From CAYXXZ01 sp964469165 (lineage in GTDB: Bacteria > Pseudomonadota > Gammaproteobacteria > Pseudomonadales > Porticoccaceae), in the NCBI GenBank assembly GCA_964469165.1, contig CAYXXZ010000012.1, positions 1 to 44,900 of the forward strand: DNA of 44,900 bases, read 5' to 3'. Of this stretch, positions 33,996 through 41,684 are shown in pieces (the first letter of the stretch is position 1; each line of letters opens with the position of its first letter). Position numbers and translations under genes: made by a program. The notes under the pieces are model-generated. The model had not been told where the DNA came from, did not search any database, and saw only the letters and a program-made list of their open reading frames with translations.

Positions 33996-34112
33996 AACCG
34001 TATTCACCTGTATACCTGTAAGGCGAGCAATTATATTGGCATAGGGGGTGGAAGTCATGGTTGGCGCGTGTTCGGTGCGCGTGGATCAGGTATCCTTGAT
34101 GCTCGATTTGCG

Positions 34113-34229
34113 ATGTTCAAGCCCCTGAAACTCAAGTTGCCGTGGCTGGCCGGTGAGCTGCCCGGCGACTCTCAAGCAGAACGCAAACATCCTCTCAAAC
34201 CAAAGGCTCTGGTGTGGAATCAACCGTAA
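34113..34229 (+). CDS. Possible 38-residue leader frame before the acyltransferase
   Basis: The frame begins MFKPLKLKLPWLAGELPGDS and ends ALVWNQP. It overlaps the first codons of the acyltransferase gene in another frame. It is rich in Lys and Pro. No clear ribosome site precedes it, and I know no homologue. It may be a leader or chance. Confidence 0.2.
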   Translation: MFKPLKLKLPWLAGELPGDSQAERKHPLKPKALVWNQP

Positions 34230-35086
34230 TCCGTTTTCTTCTTGCCGTGATATCGCGCCTGCCCTTGCGCGTCGCGCGCGCTCTGGGCGCGATCATTGGC
34301 CAATTGGCCTGGCTGTGCCGAAGCCGCGGTGCAAAAACCACACTGATCAACCTGAAAAACTGCTTTCCACAGATGAGCGAGCGGGACAGGAAAGCACTTG
34401 CCGCCAGAAGCATGCGCCACTGGGGCATGACGGTGCTCGAAATCCCGGTTGTTTGGCATCGCGGCAAAGACAGCTTGGCGCTGATTCGCTCCGTCAAGGG
34501 CATGGACAGCATCGAGGCGGCGCTGGCTGAGGGCAGGGGATTGATGATGGTCAGCCCCCACCACGGCAACTGGGAAGTAGTGGGGTACTGGGTGGCAACA
34601 CTGGGGCCGTTGACCACCCTCTATCAACCGCCCAGGCGCTTCGACCTGGACGACCTGCTGCAACACGTGCGCGCCAAGACCGGCGCAACGCTGGTGCCCA
34701 CCAACGTGCGCGGCGTGGCGAGCCTGATCAAGGCACTCAAACAGGGCCAGTTGGTCGGCATCCTGCCGGACATGGAACCGGAGCTGAACAGCGGCGTCTT
34801 TGCCGACTTCTTCGGCGTGCCGGCACTGACCATGACGCTGATCCACAGCCTGCAGCAGAAAAGCAACGCCGCAGTGTTGATCGGTGTGGCGCAGCGGGTG
34901 CCGGGCGGCTTCGACATCATCTTCATCGATCCCGGCAGGGATATCGCCTCTGCGGATGCGGCCACATCCGCGACCGCCATGAACCGCGCCATCGAAAACC
35001 TGGTGACGCTCGCACCCGAGCAGTACCAGTGGGAGTACAAACGTTTCAAGCGGCGCCCGGAAGGGATGGTTAGGCTATATGATTGA
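34214..35086 (+). CDS. LpxL/HtrB-type lipid A biosynthesis acyltransferase
   Basis: A 290-residue member of the LpxL/LpxM lysophospholipid-acyltransferase superfamily, which adds secondary acyl chains to lipid A at the inner face of the inner membrane. It has an N-terminal hydrophobic helix (FLLAVISRLPLRVARALGAI). SPHHGNWEVVGYW is the catalytic HX4E motif. LVGILPDMEPELNSGVFADF and FFGVPALTMTL correspond to the conserved substrate region, and it ends in QYQWEYKRFKRRPEG, the usual C-terminal signature. The start is GTG at 34214 with AAAGG 7 bases upstream. It is divergent from glyQ, as is the acyltransferase PA0011 near the P. aeruginosa origin. Confidence 0.92.
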   Translation: MESTVIRFLLAVISRLPLRVARALGAIIGQLAWLCRSRGAKTTLINLKNCFPQMSERDRKALAARSMRHWGMTVLEIPVVWHRGKDSLALIRSVKGMDSIEAALAEGRGLMMVSPHHGNWEVVGYWVATLGPLTTLYQPPRRFDLDDLLQHVRAKTGATLVPTNVRGVASLIKALKQGQLVGILPDMEPELNSGVFADFFGVPALTMTLIHSLQQKSNAAVLIGVAQRVPGGFDIIFIDPGRDIASADAATSATAMNRAIENLVTLAPEQYQWEYKRFKRRPEGMVRLYD

Positions 35087-35099
35087 GAGATCGGAGATC

Positions 35100-35138
35100 G
35101 GGGTCAGAGTAAAAACAGGAGGTTTTTACTCTGACCCC
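35100..35138. repeat. REP-like inverted repeat, probable hairpin terminator
   Basis: Perfect 17-bp arms GGGGTCAGAGTAAAAAC (35100-35116) and its reverse complement (35122-35138), loop aggag. GGGGTCAGAGT ends are familiar from dispersed REP/MITE-like elements mobilised by REP-associated IS200-like transposases in many proteobacteria. It lies between convergent genes and can also end transcription. A gagatcggagatcgg direct repeat leads into it. Confidence 0.75.
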
Positions 35139-35146
35139 TATAATTT

Positions 35147-35428
35147 CTACGGCCCCATCATGCGCTTGATAAGAAAAAATAGCGCGAACAACAGAGGAAT
35201 GTATTTCCACCATTGCTTGGAACGCATGACCTTTTTTACGGCATCCAGCTTGGCCCGCTCGGCCCGTTCCCCCAGGTTGCGGTAGTCGAGTTCTTTCTTA
35301 AGATACAGTCTGTCCTTGTCGTTGAGTTGCTTCAGCGACAGCTCGATGATCTCCTCATCGCTCAGCTTGAGGTACTTTTTCGAACGCCACTCTGCGTCCT
35401 TGACGGGTTCCTGGGGGGTGTCTGACAT
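35147..35428 (-). CDS. Small tail-anchored membrane protein, unknown function
   Basis: A 93-residue protein. Residues 1-70 are highly charged and helical (KYLKLSDEEIIELSLKQLND, RNLGERAERAKLDAVKKVM). Residues ~73-88 form one hydrophobic segment (WKYIPLLFALFFLI) followed by KRMMGP. This suggests a soluble helical domain held by a C-terminal membrane anchor. I do not recognise the family. It lies six bases after the GT25 gene and may be translated with the glycan cluster. No strong ribosome site is seen. Confidence 0.75.
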   Translation of the reverse strand: MSDTPQEPVKDAEWRSKKYLKLSDEEIIELSLKQLNDKDRLYLKKELDYRNLGERAERAKLDAVKKVMRSKQWWKYIPLLFALFFLIKRMMGP

Positions 35429-35433
35429 AGCGG

Positions 35434-36300
35434 TTAATAAGGCTTGTAGTCGTCACTGACGAAATGTGCTACCAGTTGAGCGTAGATCATCCCCCTGTTT
35501 GAAATGGGCTGCAACTGGTTAATGCGTTGCCGAAAGGTTTCAAGAATACCACTCGTGTCTGAGCCAAAGGCGAGGGACTGCCGAAACATGGTGGAAAACA
35601 TAATTGACGGATTTGTGTCCTCAATATTGCCCCATATCGTGCTGTTGTTGAAATGCCCACTAACTGAGGTAACGAAGGGTACAGTAACGAATGCTTTGAG
35701 TACTCCTTCCCTTATAAGCTTTCTCATGTAAAGATCATTGGGCAACCCTGTTTTGGGGCCATGACGCATCAAAGTTAACACCCGCTCTTTGCGCTCACGG
35801 TTGATGATATAGGAACTATTCCCTGCGGCAAACAAAGAGCGTGCATCCTGAAAAACTACACGCTTTTCGACGACAAGCTTTTCCGCTTGTTTGATCAACT
35901 TGCTCATAGCAGATACGTCACGCATGCCAGCTACATCGACATCAGTAAAGATAATGTCCCAATCATTGAGCGGAACTACTAGGTTCTCAAATTTCTCAGA
36001 AAAATTCTTAAAGACAGGTGTCAGAAGAAAATCATCTTCGAGAATGTGATGATGGCAATCATGCTCAAGACCTAGCTCCATGGCCTTTATATGGCTAAGC
36101 CAACAGCCCAATTTTCCAGCTGTAAAAGACAAGTTCGGGTAGCTTTTTACTGCTGTTTTCCCATCTATTCCTGAAAGGCGTCGATAGCGTGTGATTAAAT
36201 TACAGTCATTTAGTTGTTTTGTACAGCTCTCGCGTCTGTCATAGGAAATGTCAAGGTTTATGAACACCCCCTGGATGCATGCTCCTGGAACCTTAGTCAT
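35434..36300 (-). CDS. Glycosyltransferase family 25 (LPS/glycan biosynthesis)
   Basis: A 288-residue GT25-type enzyme, the family of LPS beta-galactosyltransferases. FINLDISYDRRESCTKQL opens the Rossmann-like domain. GKLGCWLSHIKAMELGLEHD is the family's conserved GCxLSH block, and HILEDDF is the metal/nucleotide-sugar acidic motif, with DWDIIFTDVDV further on. It should transfer a sugar, often galactose, onto a surface glycan in the cytoplasm. GGAG lies 5 bases before the ATG. It is last but one in an AT-rich minus-strand cluster, unlike the GC-rich core genes. Confidence 0.85.
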   Translation of the reverse strand: MTKVPGACIQGVFINLDISYDRRESCTKQLNDCNLITRYRRLSGIDGKTAVKSYPNLSFTAGKLGCWLSHIKAMELGLEHDCHHHILEDDFLLTPVFKNFSEKFENLVVPLNDWDIIFTDVDVAGMRDVSAMSKLIKQAEKLVVEKRVVFQDARSLFAAGNSSYIINRERKERVLTLMRHGPKTGLPNDLYMRKLIREGVLKAFVTVPFVTSVSGHFNNSTIWGNIEDTNPSIMFSTMFRQSLAFGSDTSGILETFRQRINQLQPISNRGMIYAQLVAHFVSDDYKPY

Positions 36301-36324
36301 AAAAACTCCATAACAGATTTATCA

Positions 36325-37041
36325 TCAAGAGCCTTTCGCTATTCTTGATAAAATAAAGCCATTTAAGACGTCGCGCTGCATCCTCTCCTGTACGGTCATC
36401 TGTTGGAAAAACTCCTGCATCTGCGCACGAGCAACATCTGTGTTGTAACCCGGCGATTGAGGATGCCGAAGCTTTATCGTTGTATCTCCCAGAACTACTA
36501 GATTATTGGCATAGGCAAAACTGACTGCTGCCCAGTCAATCCCCCAACCAAAATGATTTTTGTCGTAGTTGTATTTGCGTAGTCTGTCAATTACCTTGGA
36601 TGAGTAGGCAACAACAATAGCATCTGTAGCCGCAACAAAGTGTACGCCTGGCAGGTTGTCTACTGCAGAAATTCTAGTTTTGGTAATTGACCATGGATTG
36701 AAGTTGATGTCGGGCACCCAAACACCAATATCATTGAAGCTAAAAATCTCTTTACATCGACCCACCAGGCTAGGCCAGTTGTCGCTACTTACATCGGCAT
36801 GTACAAGTAGAAAAATATCCTCATTGAAAAAGTCTAAAGCAGCTTTGAATTTTTTCCCAAAAAACCACTCGTTTGGGACTTTATGCCACATTCCTTGCCC
36901 TTTCTCATCGAGATCATCCTTGTTTGAGTAAATAACATGCAAAGCATCAGCTTGGAGCTCTAGCTTGGATGCAATATGTTGGGATTGCCTGTAAAAACCA
37001 TCCCAGCTTATGATGTAAATACCAACCGTTTTTATGGTCAT
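36325..37041 (-). CDS. Probable glycosyltransferase (GT-A-like), family uncertain
   Basis: A 238-residue protein. GIYIISWDGFYRQSQHIASK at the start and HVIYSNKDDLD resemble the nucleotide-binding end of GT-A enzymes. FLLVHADVSSDNWPSLVGRC gives an acidic motif, and FGWGIDWAAVSFAYANNLVV resembles the acceptor-side GWGxD block of galactosyltransferase-like proteins. I cannot place it in a named family. It lies between GT25 and the WbsX-like gene on the same strand, with short gaps, so a role in the same glycan is likely. No Shine-Dalgarno is seen. Confidence 0.65.
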   Translation of the reverse strand: MTIKTVGIYIISWDGFYRQSQHIASKLELQADALHVIYSNKDDLDEKGQGMWHKVPNEWFFGKKFKAALDFFNEDIFLLVHADVSSDNWPSLVGRCKEIFSFNDIGVWVPDINFNPWSITKTRISAVDNLPGVHFVAATDAIVVAYSSKVIDRLRKYNYDKNHFGWGIDWAAVSFAYANNLVVLGDTTIKLRHPQSPGYNTDVARAQMQEFFQQMTVQERMQRDVLNGFILSRIAKGS

Positions 37042-37113
37042 GAAATAAAAATCTGCGCAAGTGACTTGGATATGATCATCATCGCCTCTAGTGCCTTCAG
37101 AAACTTTCTGAGT

Positions 37114-38325
37114 TCAAGTCGTGATCGATTTTTGCAAGTTGAGAAGTGCTCTTCTTGTCGCAGCAAGATGAGCATGCCCATACCAGCGGCAGGGTTCCAA
37201 ATGAGCTCCCTCAGCCCATTCGTTCCATGCATTGATAAATACGAGATTTTTCACAAAACTGCTATCCTTTGCTAAGGAAATAGCTCTTTCGAGCCATTGT
37301 TGGTATTTTAATGGATTCGAATTTACATAGATGCGAGAAAAAAAGCGCTTCCTTGCAGTATTGTCCCAGCTCGGAAAAACTCCGGGAATCAACGGTGTGT
37401 CGTAATTATGCTGATCCATTAAAAAATTTACGGCATGATCGTAATCACCTAGAGAGCCAGTAAAACGCTTATTAAAAAATCCATTCAAATTATATCTTAG
37501 AGAATAACTCCAATGTCCATGAGGTGGAAATTGGGCCAGCCCATCGAGATTACGTAAATTAATTTCTTGAGTTGAAAAATTAATTCCAGATGTTGATCCA
37601 AGGATTAACAGAGGCCCTGCGCCGGCATCAGAAGCAGTTTTACGCCAATGATCTATTGTGGCTTCCAAGTGCGGCCCCATAAGGGATGGTCTATATAAGA
37701 TAATAAGTGCAGCGCCGCTTACGCGTACGTACCGCGGGTCAAGTAAGTAGGGCAAAATATCGTATATAAATCTTTTATCATGCTCAAATGAATGGGGTTG
37801 TTGGAGAATTATTTCATGATCCATCCCGTCCCAACGCCGCGTCCAGTTCTCGTTGGCCCAGCATAATGAAAATTGAATGTTGAGAGTTTTGTCATTAAGC
37901 AATTGGGCTAGAGGTTTGTCCATGATTTTCATGCCGCCAAACCAATAGTAATAAAAGCAAAAACTGGAGATGCCGTAGTGGCGGGCTAATTGTATTTGGT
38001 GCTTCAATGTTTCGGAGTTTTCAAGATCATACAATCCAAGGTCTGAAGGTAAGTGGGGCTGTACGTGCCCGGGAAAATAGGGGTGTGCACGAGTGACGTT
38101 AGTCCACTCTGTGAAGCCGGAACCCCATGCGTCATCATTAACCTTGAGTCGATGGAATTGAGGTAAATAATAGGCGGATAAGTGAACATTGCCTGTGTCG
38201 ACAAGGGGGATTGAGATGTCGGAGGGTGGGGAGACATAGTGTTCAGAAATAGCCGTAAGGACCGTTTCCGTATGGTTGAAATGATCATTTATCCCCTTTA
38301 AGGTGCCATCAATTTCAAGAGCCAT
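37114..38325 (-). CDS. WbsX-like glycan biosynthesis protein (GH99-like fold)
   Basis: A 403-residue protein of the WbsX type, found in O-antigen and capsule clusters and related to glycoside hydrolase family 99. Signatures are AYYLPQFHRLKVNDDAWGSG, FTEWTNVTRAHPYFPGHVQP, FCFYYYWFGGMKIMDKPLAQ, LCWANENWTRRWDG and the C-terminal INAWNEWAEGAHLEP. The role is thought to be in processing or making surface polysaccharide; the exact reaction is unknown. The usual partner domain RgpF is encoded just upstream, where many genomes fuse the two. Confidence 0.88.
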   Translation of the reverse strand: MALEIDGTLKGINDHFNHTETVLTAISEHYVSPPSDISIPLVDTGNVHLSAYYLPQFHRLKVNDDAWGSGFTEWTNVTRAHPYFPGHVQPHLPSDLGLYDLENSETLKHQIQLARHYGISSFCFYYYWFGGMKIMDKPLAQLLNDKTLNIQFSLCWANENWTRRWDGMDHEIILQQPHSFEHDKRFIYDILPYLLDPRYVRVSGAALIILYRPSLMGPHLEATIDHWRKTASDAGAGPLLILGSTSGINFSTQEINLRNLDGLAQFPPHGHWSYSLRYNLNGFFNKRFTGSLGDYDHAVNFLMDQHNYDTPLIPGVFPSWDNTARKRFFSRIYVNSNPLKYQQWLERAISLAKDSSFVKNLVFINAWNEWAEGAHLEPCRWYGHAHLAATRRALLNLQKSITT

Positions 38326-38482
38326 AACAACTTCTGTCCCTGGATGTTTGCTGAGTATGTTGATGAATAAGAAGGTCGGTCAGTGCCCGAGCTACCTTTG
38401 TAAGGAACTGCTCGTGGAGGCTGCCCGCTTATCGTTCTCATGTTAATGCGATTTTTCTTTTTTGCCCAGCCTTTGATATTTA

Positions 38483-39217
38483 TTAGTCTTGGTAGTGAAC
38501 ACACTCAGCAATCATCCCTTGAGCCAATGGTAACAAACCAACGAGGCGTTCAATGGCATGTGCTAATGTCCCATCGATTTGACCCTGCTCGGTAGGGAAG
38601 TCACTTCGATCAAGGCCTAGATCTAAAAGAGGCTTAAGACAATGGGTTCTAGCCCAAAAGAATGATCCGGCCGGAAAGTCAGCACAGCGGATGGGAGGAG
38701 ATGGCATATTAAGCTTTGCAAGTAAGCTGGCTACAGTTGCCCTATTCCCACCCCAATGAGGTTGATTTGTCAATGATGGAAAGTAGGGAGGGTAAACCAA
38801 GCCAAGACGATTATTACTTCTAAATCGCTCCAAGATGTAGGACACAGTTTTTTGGGAGCCTAGGGTGTGTTTGAGAAGATAATTTTTCCAACTAGATAAA
38901 GATGAGTTGTAGTCAGAACGCTTAGTGTGAATATGACAAAATACATCACTTTCAATAATGTCATTAGCAAAGTCTATGACCCAGGGGGCGACATCTCTAC
39001 CTATGTTCTCTGCGATAATGACTTTGCAGTTGCATGCATTTGGAATGTTTGATAGAAAATAGTCTTGCCAGTCAAGAAATTCATTTTCAGATATAGATAT
39101 GAAAAGGTTAAATTTTTCTGGTATGTTGCAGAGATATTCAACAAATTCATCAGCCATTTCGGTGTGAAATAAATGAAGATGGACAGATAATTTAAAACCC
39201 TTGATGTCTTCGAGCAT
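38483..39217 (-). CDS. RgpF-like (rhamnan synthesis protein F) domain protein
   Basis: A 244-residue stand-alone RgpF domain. VHLHLFHTEMADEFVEYLCN, IAENIGRDVAPWVIDFANDI, HIHTKRSDYN, YILERFRSNNRLGLVYPP and FPAGSFFWARTHCLKPLLDL are the recognised blocks, including the GRDVxPW and HTKRS motifs. RgpF proteins occur in rhamnose-glucose polysaccharide and O-antigen clusters, probably as glycosyltransferases. It starts 20 bases after the TPR-sulfotransferase gene, so the two are likely co-transcribed. The DNA is AT-rich. Confidence 0.87.
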   Translation of the reverse strand: MLEDIKGFKLSVHLHLFHTEMADEFVEYLCNIPEKFNLFISISENEFLDWQDYFLSNIPNACNCKVIIAENIGRDVAPWVIDFANDIIESDVFCHIHTKRSDYNSSLSSWKNYLLKHTLGSQKTVSYILERFRSNNRLGLVYPPYFPSLTNQPHWGGNRATVASLLAKLNMPSPPIRCADFPAGSFFWARTHCLKPLLDLGLDRSDFPTEQGQIDGTLAHAIERLVGLLPLAQGMIAECVHYQD

Positions 39218-39236
39218 TTATATAGTCTTCGGTTTT

Positions 39237-41564
39237 TTAAAGAAAATCAATATTGTATTTTTGTTTTAGCAGGACGTTGCTATTCCGGCACGCTATCTTT
39301 ATTTCTTGCCTGAGTTCATCGTCTATTTTGAATGTAGGCAGGTTGGAAAGAATAGGGTGTATCTTCAAAACTTTTGCTAGTGTTTGAGTTAGAGCCATTT
39401 TGTCATTATAAGATAAGCCAAGTTGGTTGTGGCTCAATAGTAAATTAATAAAGTGTGATGGGAACCTGGTATTTAGTTTTAGATTCGAGCCTGCGAGCTT
39501 TTCCTGATCGATTGAAGCCAAGTCGATGTGGTTAAGAAAGTATGGGATTAAGCCTTTATTTCTAGATGCTCTGTCATAATCTTCCAATATGAGATTATCC
39601 TCTCCAAATAAAGTGGCCCAACGTTCAATTTCTGAAAAATAGTCTAATCTCTGATTTTTTTCTTCTAGAAAGTATTTCTCAGGTGTTTGCTCATAACCAT
39701 GTTTAACCTTTTCTGCGTAATTAGAGTCAAACCATGCTGATTGTTCCCTTAAAAAAATAATAATCTTAACTTTGAAGGCGTCAAGTCTTTCTCTGATGTA
39801 TTCTTTTTTTACTCCCTCCATAAATACTTCACTGCTAACCACAATTTTTTGGTGATAAGTTTTATTGATAACGTCCAAGAATCTATCCCAGACTTGTTGC
39901 TGTGACTCTTTAATTTTTATCTGGGGGTGCTCAATATTTCTTATAGATAATGCTAGTGTATGATTCCCGAACGAAGTGTTAGGATATGCGGGGTCTTGGT
40001 AATAAATGATTCCTTTTTTTGATAGATAATCTGAGTTCAGTCTTAGAGCTTCCTGTATGGAAGTCGTGCCCGTTTTGTGAAACCCTATATGGAGATATAT
40101 GGTTTTCATAGTGCTTTTCTGTCTCCTCGGTTTGACAGATTTTGTAGAGTCTTGTGTAATCCGGTAAATGACGGGCGACCAATCGCCGTGGCTATCCTGA
40201 CGATAGAGGCGGGTGCTGGGATACCAAGTAATACGTTGCCCATCCGCACGCCACCGCCAATCCGCATACTTAGGCAATAATACCCAGGTTGGCTTTCCCA
40301 TCGCACCCGCTAGATGCGCGACAGCGGTATCCACGCTGATGATAAGGTCAAGCTCCGCAACGGCTGCAGCGGTATCGACAAAGTCATGGAATTTGTTTCC
40401 ATGGTGTTGAAGCCGGTGGGCCAACGGAAATTCTTTCAGATCCTCGCTGTCGGGCCCCACCTGGAGAGAATGCCAGGCGATGCCGGGGATATCGAACAAC
40501 GGGGTCAGCATTTCCAAAGGTATTTTTTTGTTGGCGTATTCATAGCCCAGTTGTTCTGCGCCCCATACCAGTCCCACATTGATTTTGCCGGCAACCCTTT
40601 CTACAGACGTTTGATGGCCTTCTATCGGCTTGATGTAGGGTGCAAAATTCTGCAATGCCTGCAATGTGGGGTCGAAATACCTGGGTAAGCTCATCAGGGA
40701 TAAATGCGTGTCGAAAGGCGGAAGCTGATTCATATCTTCCGAAACGTGATCCACCGGGAAGTTGGCCGCGAATAATTTACCCAGGCCGGGGCGACACCAC
40801 ATCACGATGCGCGCCGCCTGTTCTCTGACAAGCGGAATGAAGCGTGAAAACTGAATGCTGTCGCCAAAACCCTGCTCGGTATAAAGCAGCAGGGTTTTGC
40901 CTGCGAGGCTGCCCCCGAAGTATTCCGGTTTACTGAAAATCGCCGGTGATTCTCGGCGAAAGTTTTGCTGTTTGGTCAGTTTGGCGCGCCACTCGAATTC
41001 CTTGAGACCTTCTTCGTATTCTTCCAGGTAGAAACAGTTCATCGCCAGCCCAAAATGGGCGCGCTCATCATTGGGGTTGATGGCGAGAGCTTCGAGCAGC
41101 AATTCGCGGGAGCGGTCGAATCGTCCACTTTTTCGGTAGGCCAGTGCCAGCCCTCGCAGGTGCTGAGGAGCTCGGTGTGTGTCAAGGGCCCGGTGGTAAC
41201 AATAAATGCTGCGCTCGAATTCGCCACTGTCGTGAAGTGCCTTGGCCAGATTTCCCCAGGCCGATGCGTTGGCGGGATCCAGCAGCAGGGCTTTTTCGTA
41301 GGAAGAAATCGCCTCTTGATGATTGCCAAGGTCATTGAGACAGGCGCCGAGGTTCACCAGCGCGGCAAGATTCGAAGGCTCGAGTGCCAAGGCCTGTCTG
41401 AAGTAGGCCGCAGCGGATGAGTGCTGGCCCAGAAAATAAAGGTTCAGACCCTTTTCGCAATGCAGAGCAGCACTGGTAGCTGGACGTTCTTCGAGCAGAG
41501 CCAGCGCCTGACGATAATTGCCACCCTTGCGAAGGTGAATTGCCTGAGAGATAACGTCAGTCAT
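39237..41564 (-). CDS. TPR-glycosyltransferase fused to a sulfotransferase-like domain
   Basis: A 775-residue three-part protein. Residues ~1-190 are TPR repeats (YFRQALALEPSNLAALVNLG, EKALLLDPANASAWGNLAKA). Residues ~220-475 are a GT9/heptosyltransferase-like domain: LLYTEQGFGDSIQFSRFIPL, NVGLVWGAEQLGYEYANKKI, ISVDTAVAHLAGAMGKPTWV, then DWRWRADGQRITWYPSTRLY. After a short linker comes MKTIYLHIGFHKTGTTSIQE, the phosphosulfate-binding loop of sulfotransferases, continuing with VVSSEVF and IIIFLREQSAWFDSNYAEKV. The join falls at about 40108, where the DNA turns abruptly AT-rich; an ATG there could be an old gene start. The protein would modify a polypeptide or glycan acceptor held by the TPRs. 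I used the ATG at 41564; a TTG at 41597 is the alternative. Confidence 0.85.
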   Translation of the reverse strand: MTDVISQAIHLRKGGNYRQALALLEERPATSAALHCEKGLNLYFLGQHSSAAAYFRQALALEPSNLAALVNLGACLNDLGNHQEAISSYEKALLLDPANASAWGNLAKALHDSGEFERSIYCYHRALDTHRAPQHLRGLALAYRKSGRFDRSRELLLEALAINPNDERAHFGLAMNCFYLEEYEEGLKEFEWRAKLTKQQNFRRESPAIFSKPEYFGGSLAGKTLLLYTEQGFGDSIQFSRFIPLVREQAARIVMWCRPGLGKLFAANFPVDHVSEDMNQLPPFDTHLSLMSLPRYFDPTLQALQNFAPYIKPIEGHQTSVERVAGKINVGLVWGAEQLGYEYANKKIPLEMLTPLFDIPGIAWHSLQVGPDSEDLKEFPLAHRLQHHGNKFHDFVDTAAAVAELDLIISVDTAVAHLAGAMGKPTWVLLPKYADWRWRADGQRITWYPSTRLYRQDSHGDWSPVIYRITQDSTKSVKPRRQKSTMKTIYLHIGFHKTGTTSIQEALRLNSDYLSKKGIIYYQDPAYPNTSFGNHTLALSIRNIEHPQIKIKESQQQVWDRFLDVINKTYHQKIVVSSEVFMEGVKKEYIRERLDAFKVKIIIFLREQSAWFDSNYAEKVKHGYEQTPEKYFLEEKNQRLDYFSEIERWATLFGEDNLILEDYDRASRNKGLIPYFLNHIDLASIDQEKLAGSNLKLNTRFPSHFINLLLSHNQLGLSYNDKMALTQTLAKVLKIHPILSNLPTFKIDDELRQEIKIACRNSNVLLKQKYNIDFL

Positions 41565-41684
41565 TATTGTCCAGCTTTTCTGCGGGATGGTGGTCAATGT
41601 ACAGGATCGACGGAGCCTCCTCCACAGTCCTTGGAGAGAACCTTGCCGCTATTTGGGCGCTTGCGCAAGCCGATAACGCCGGTT

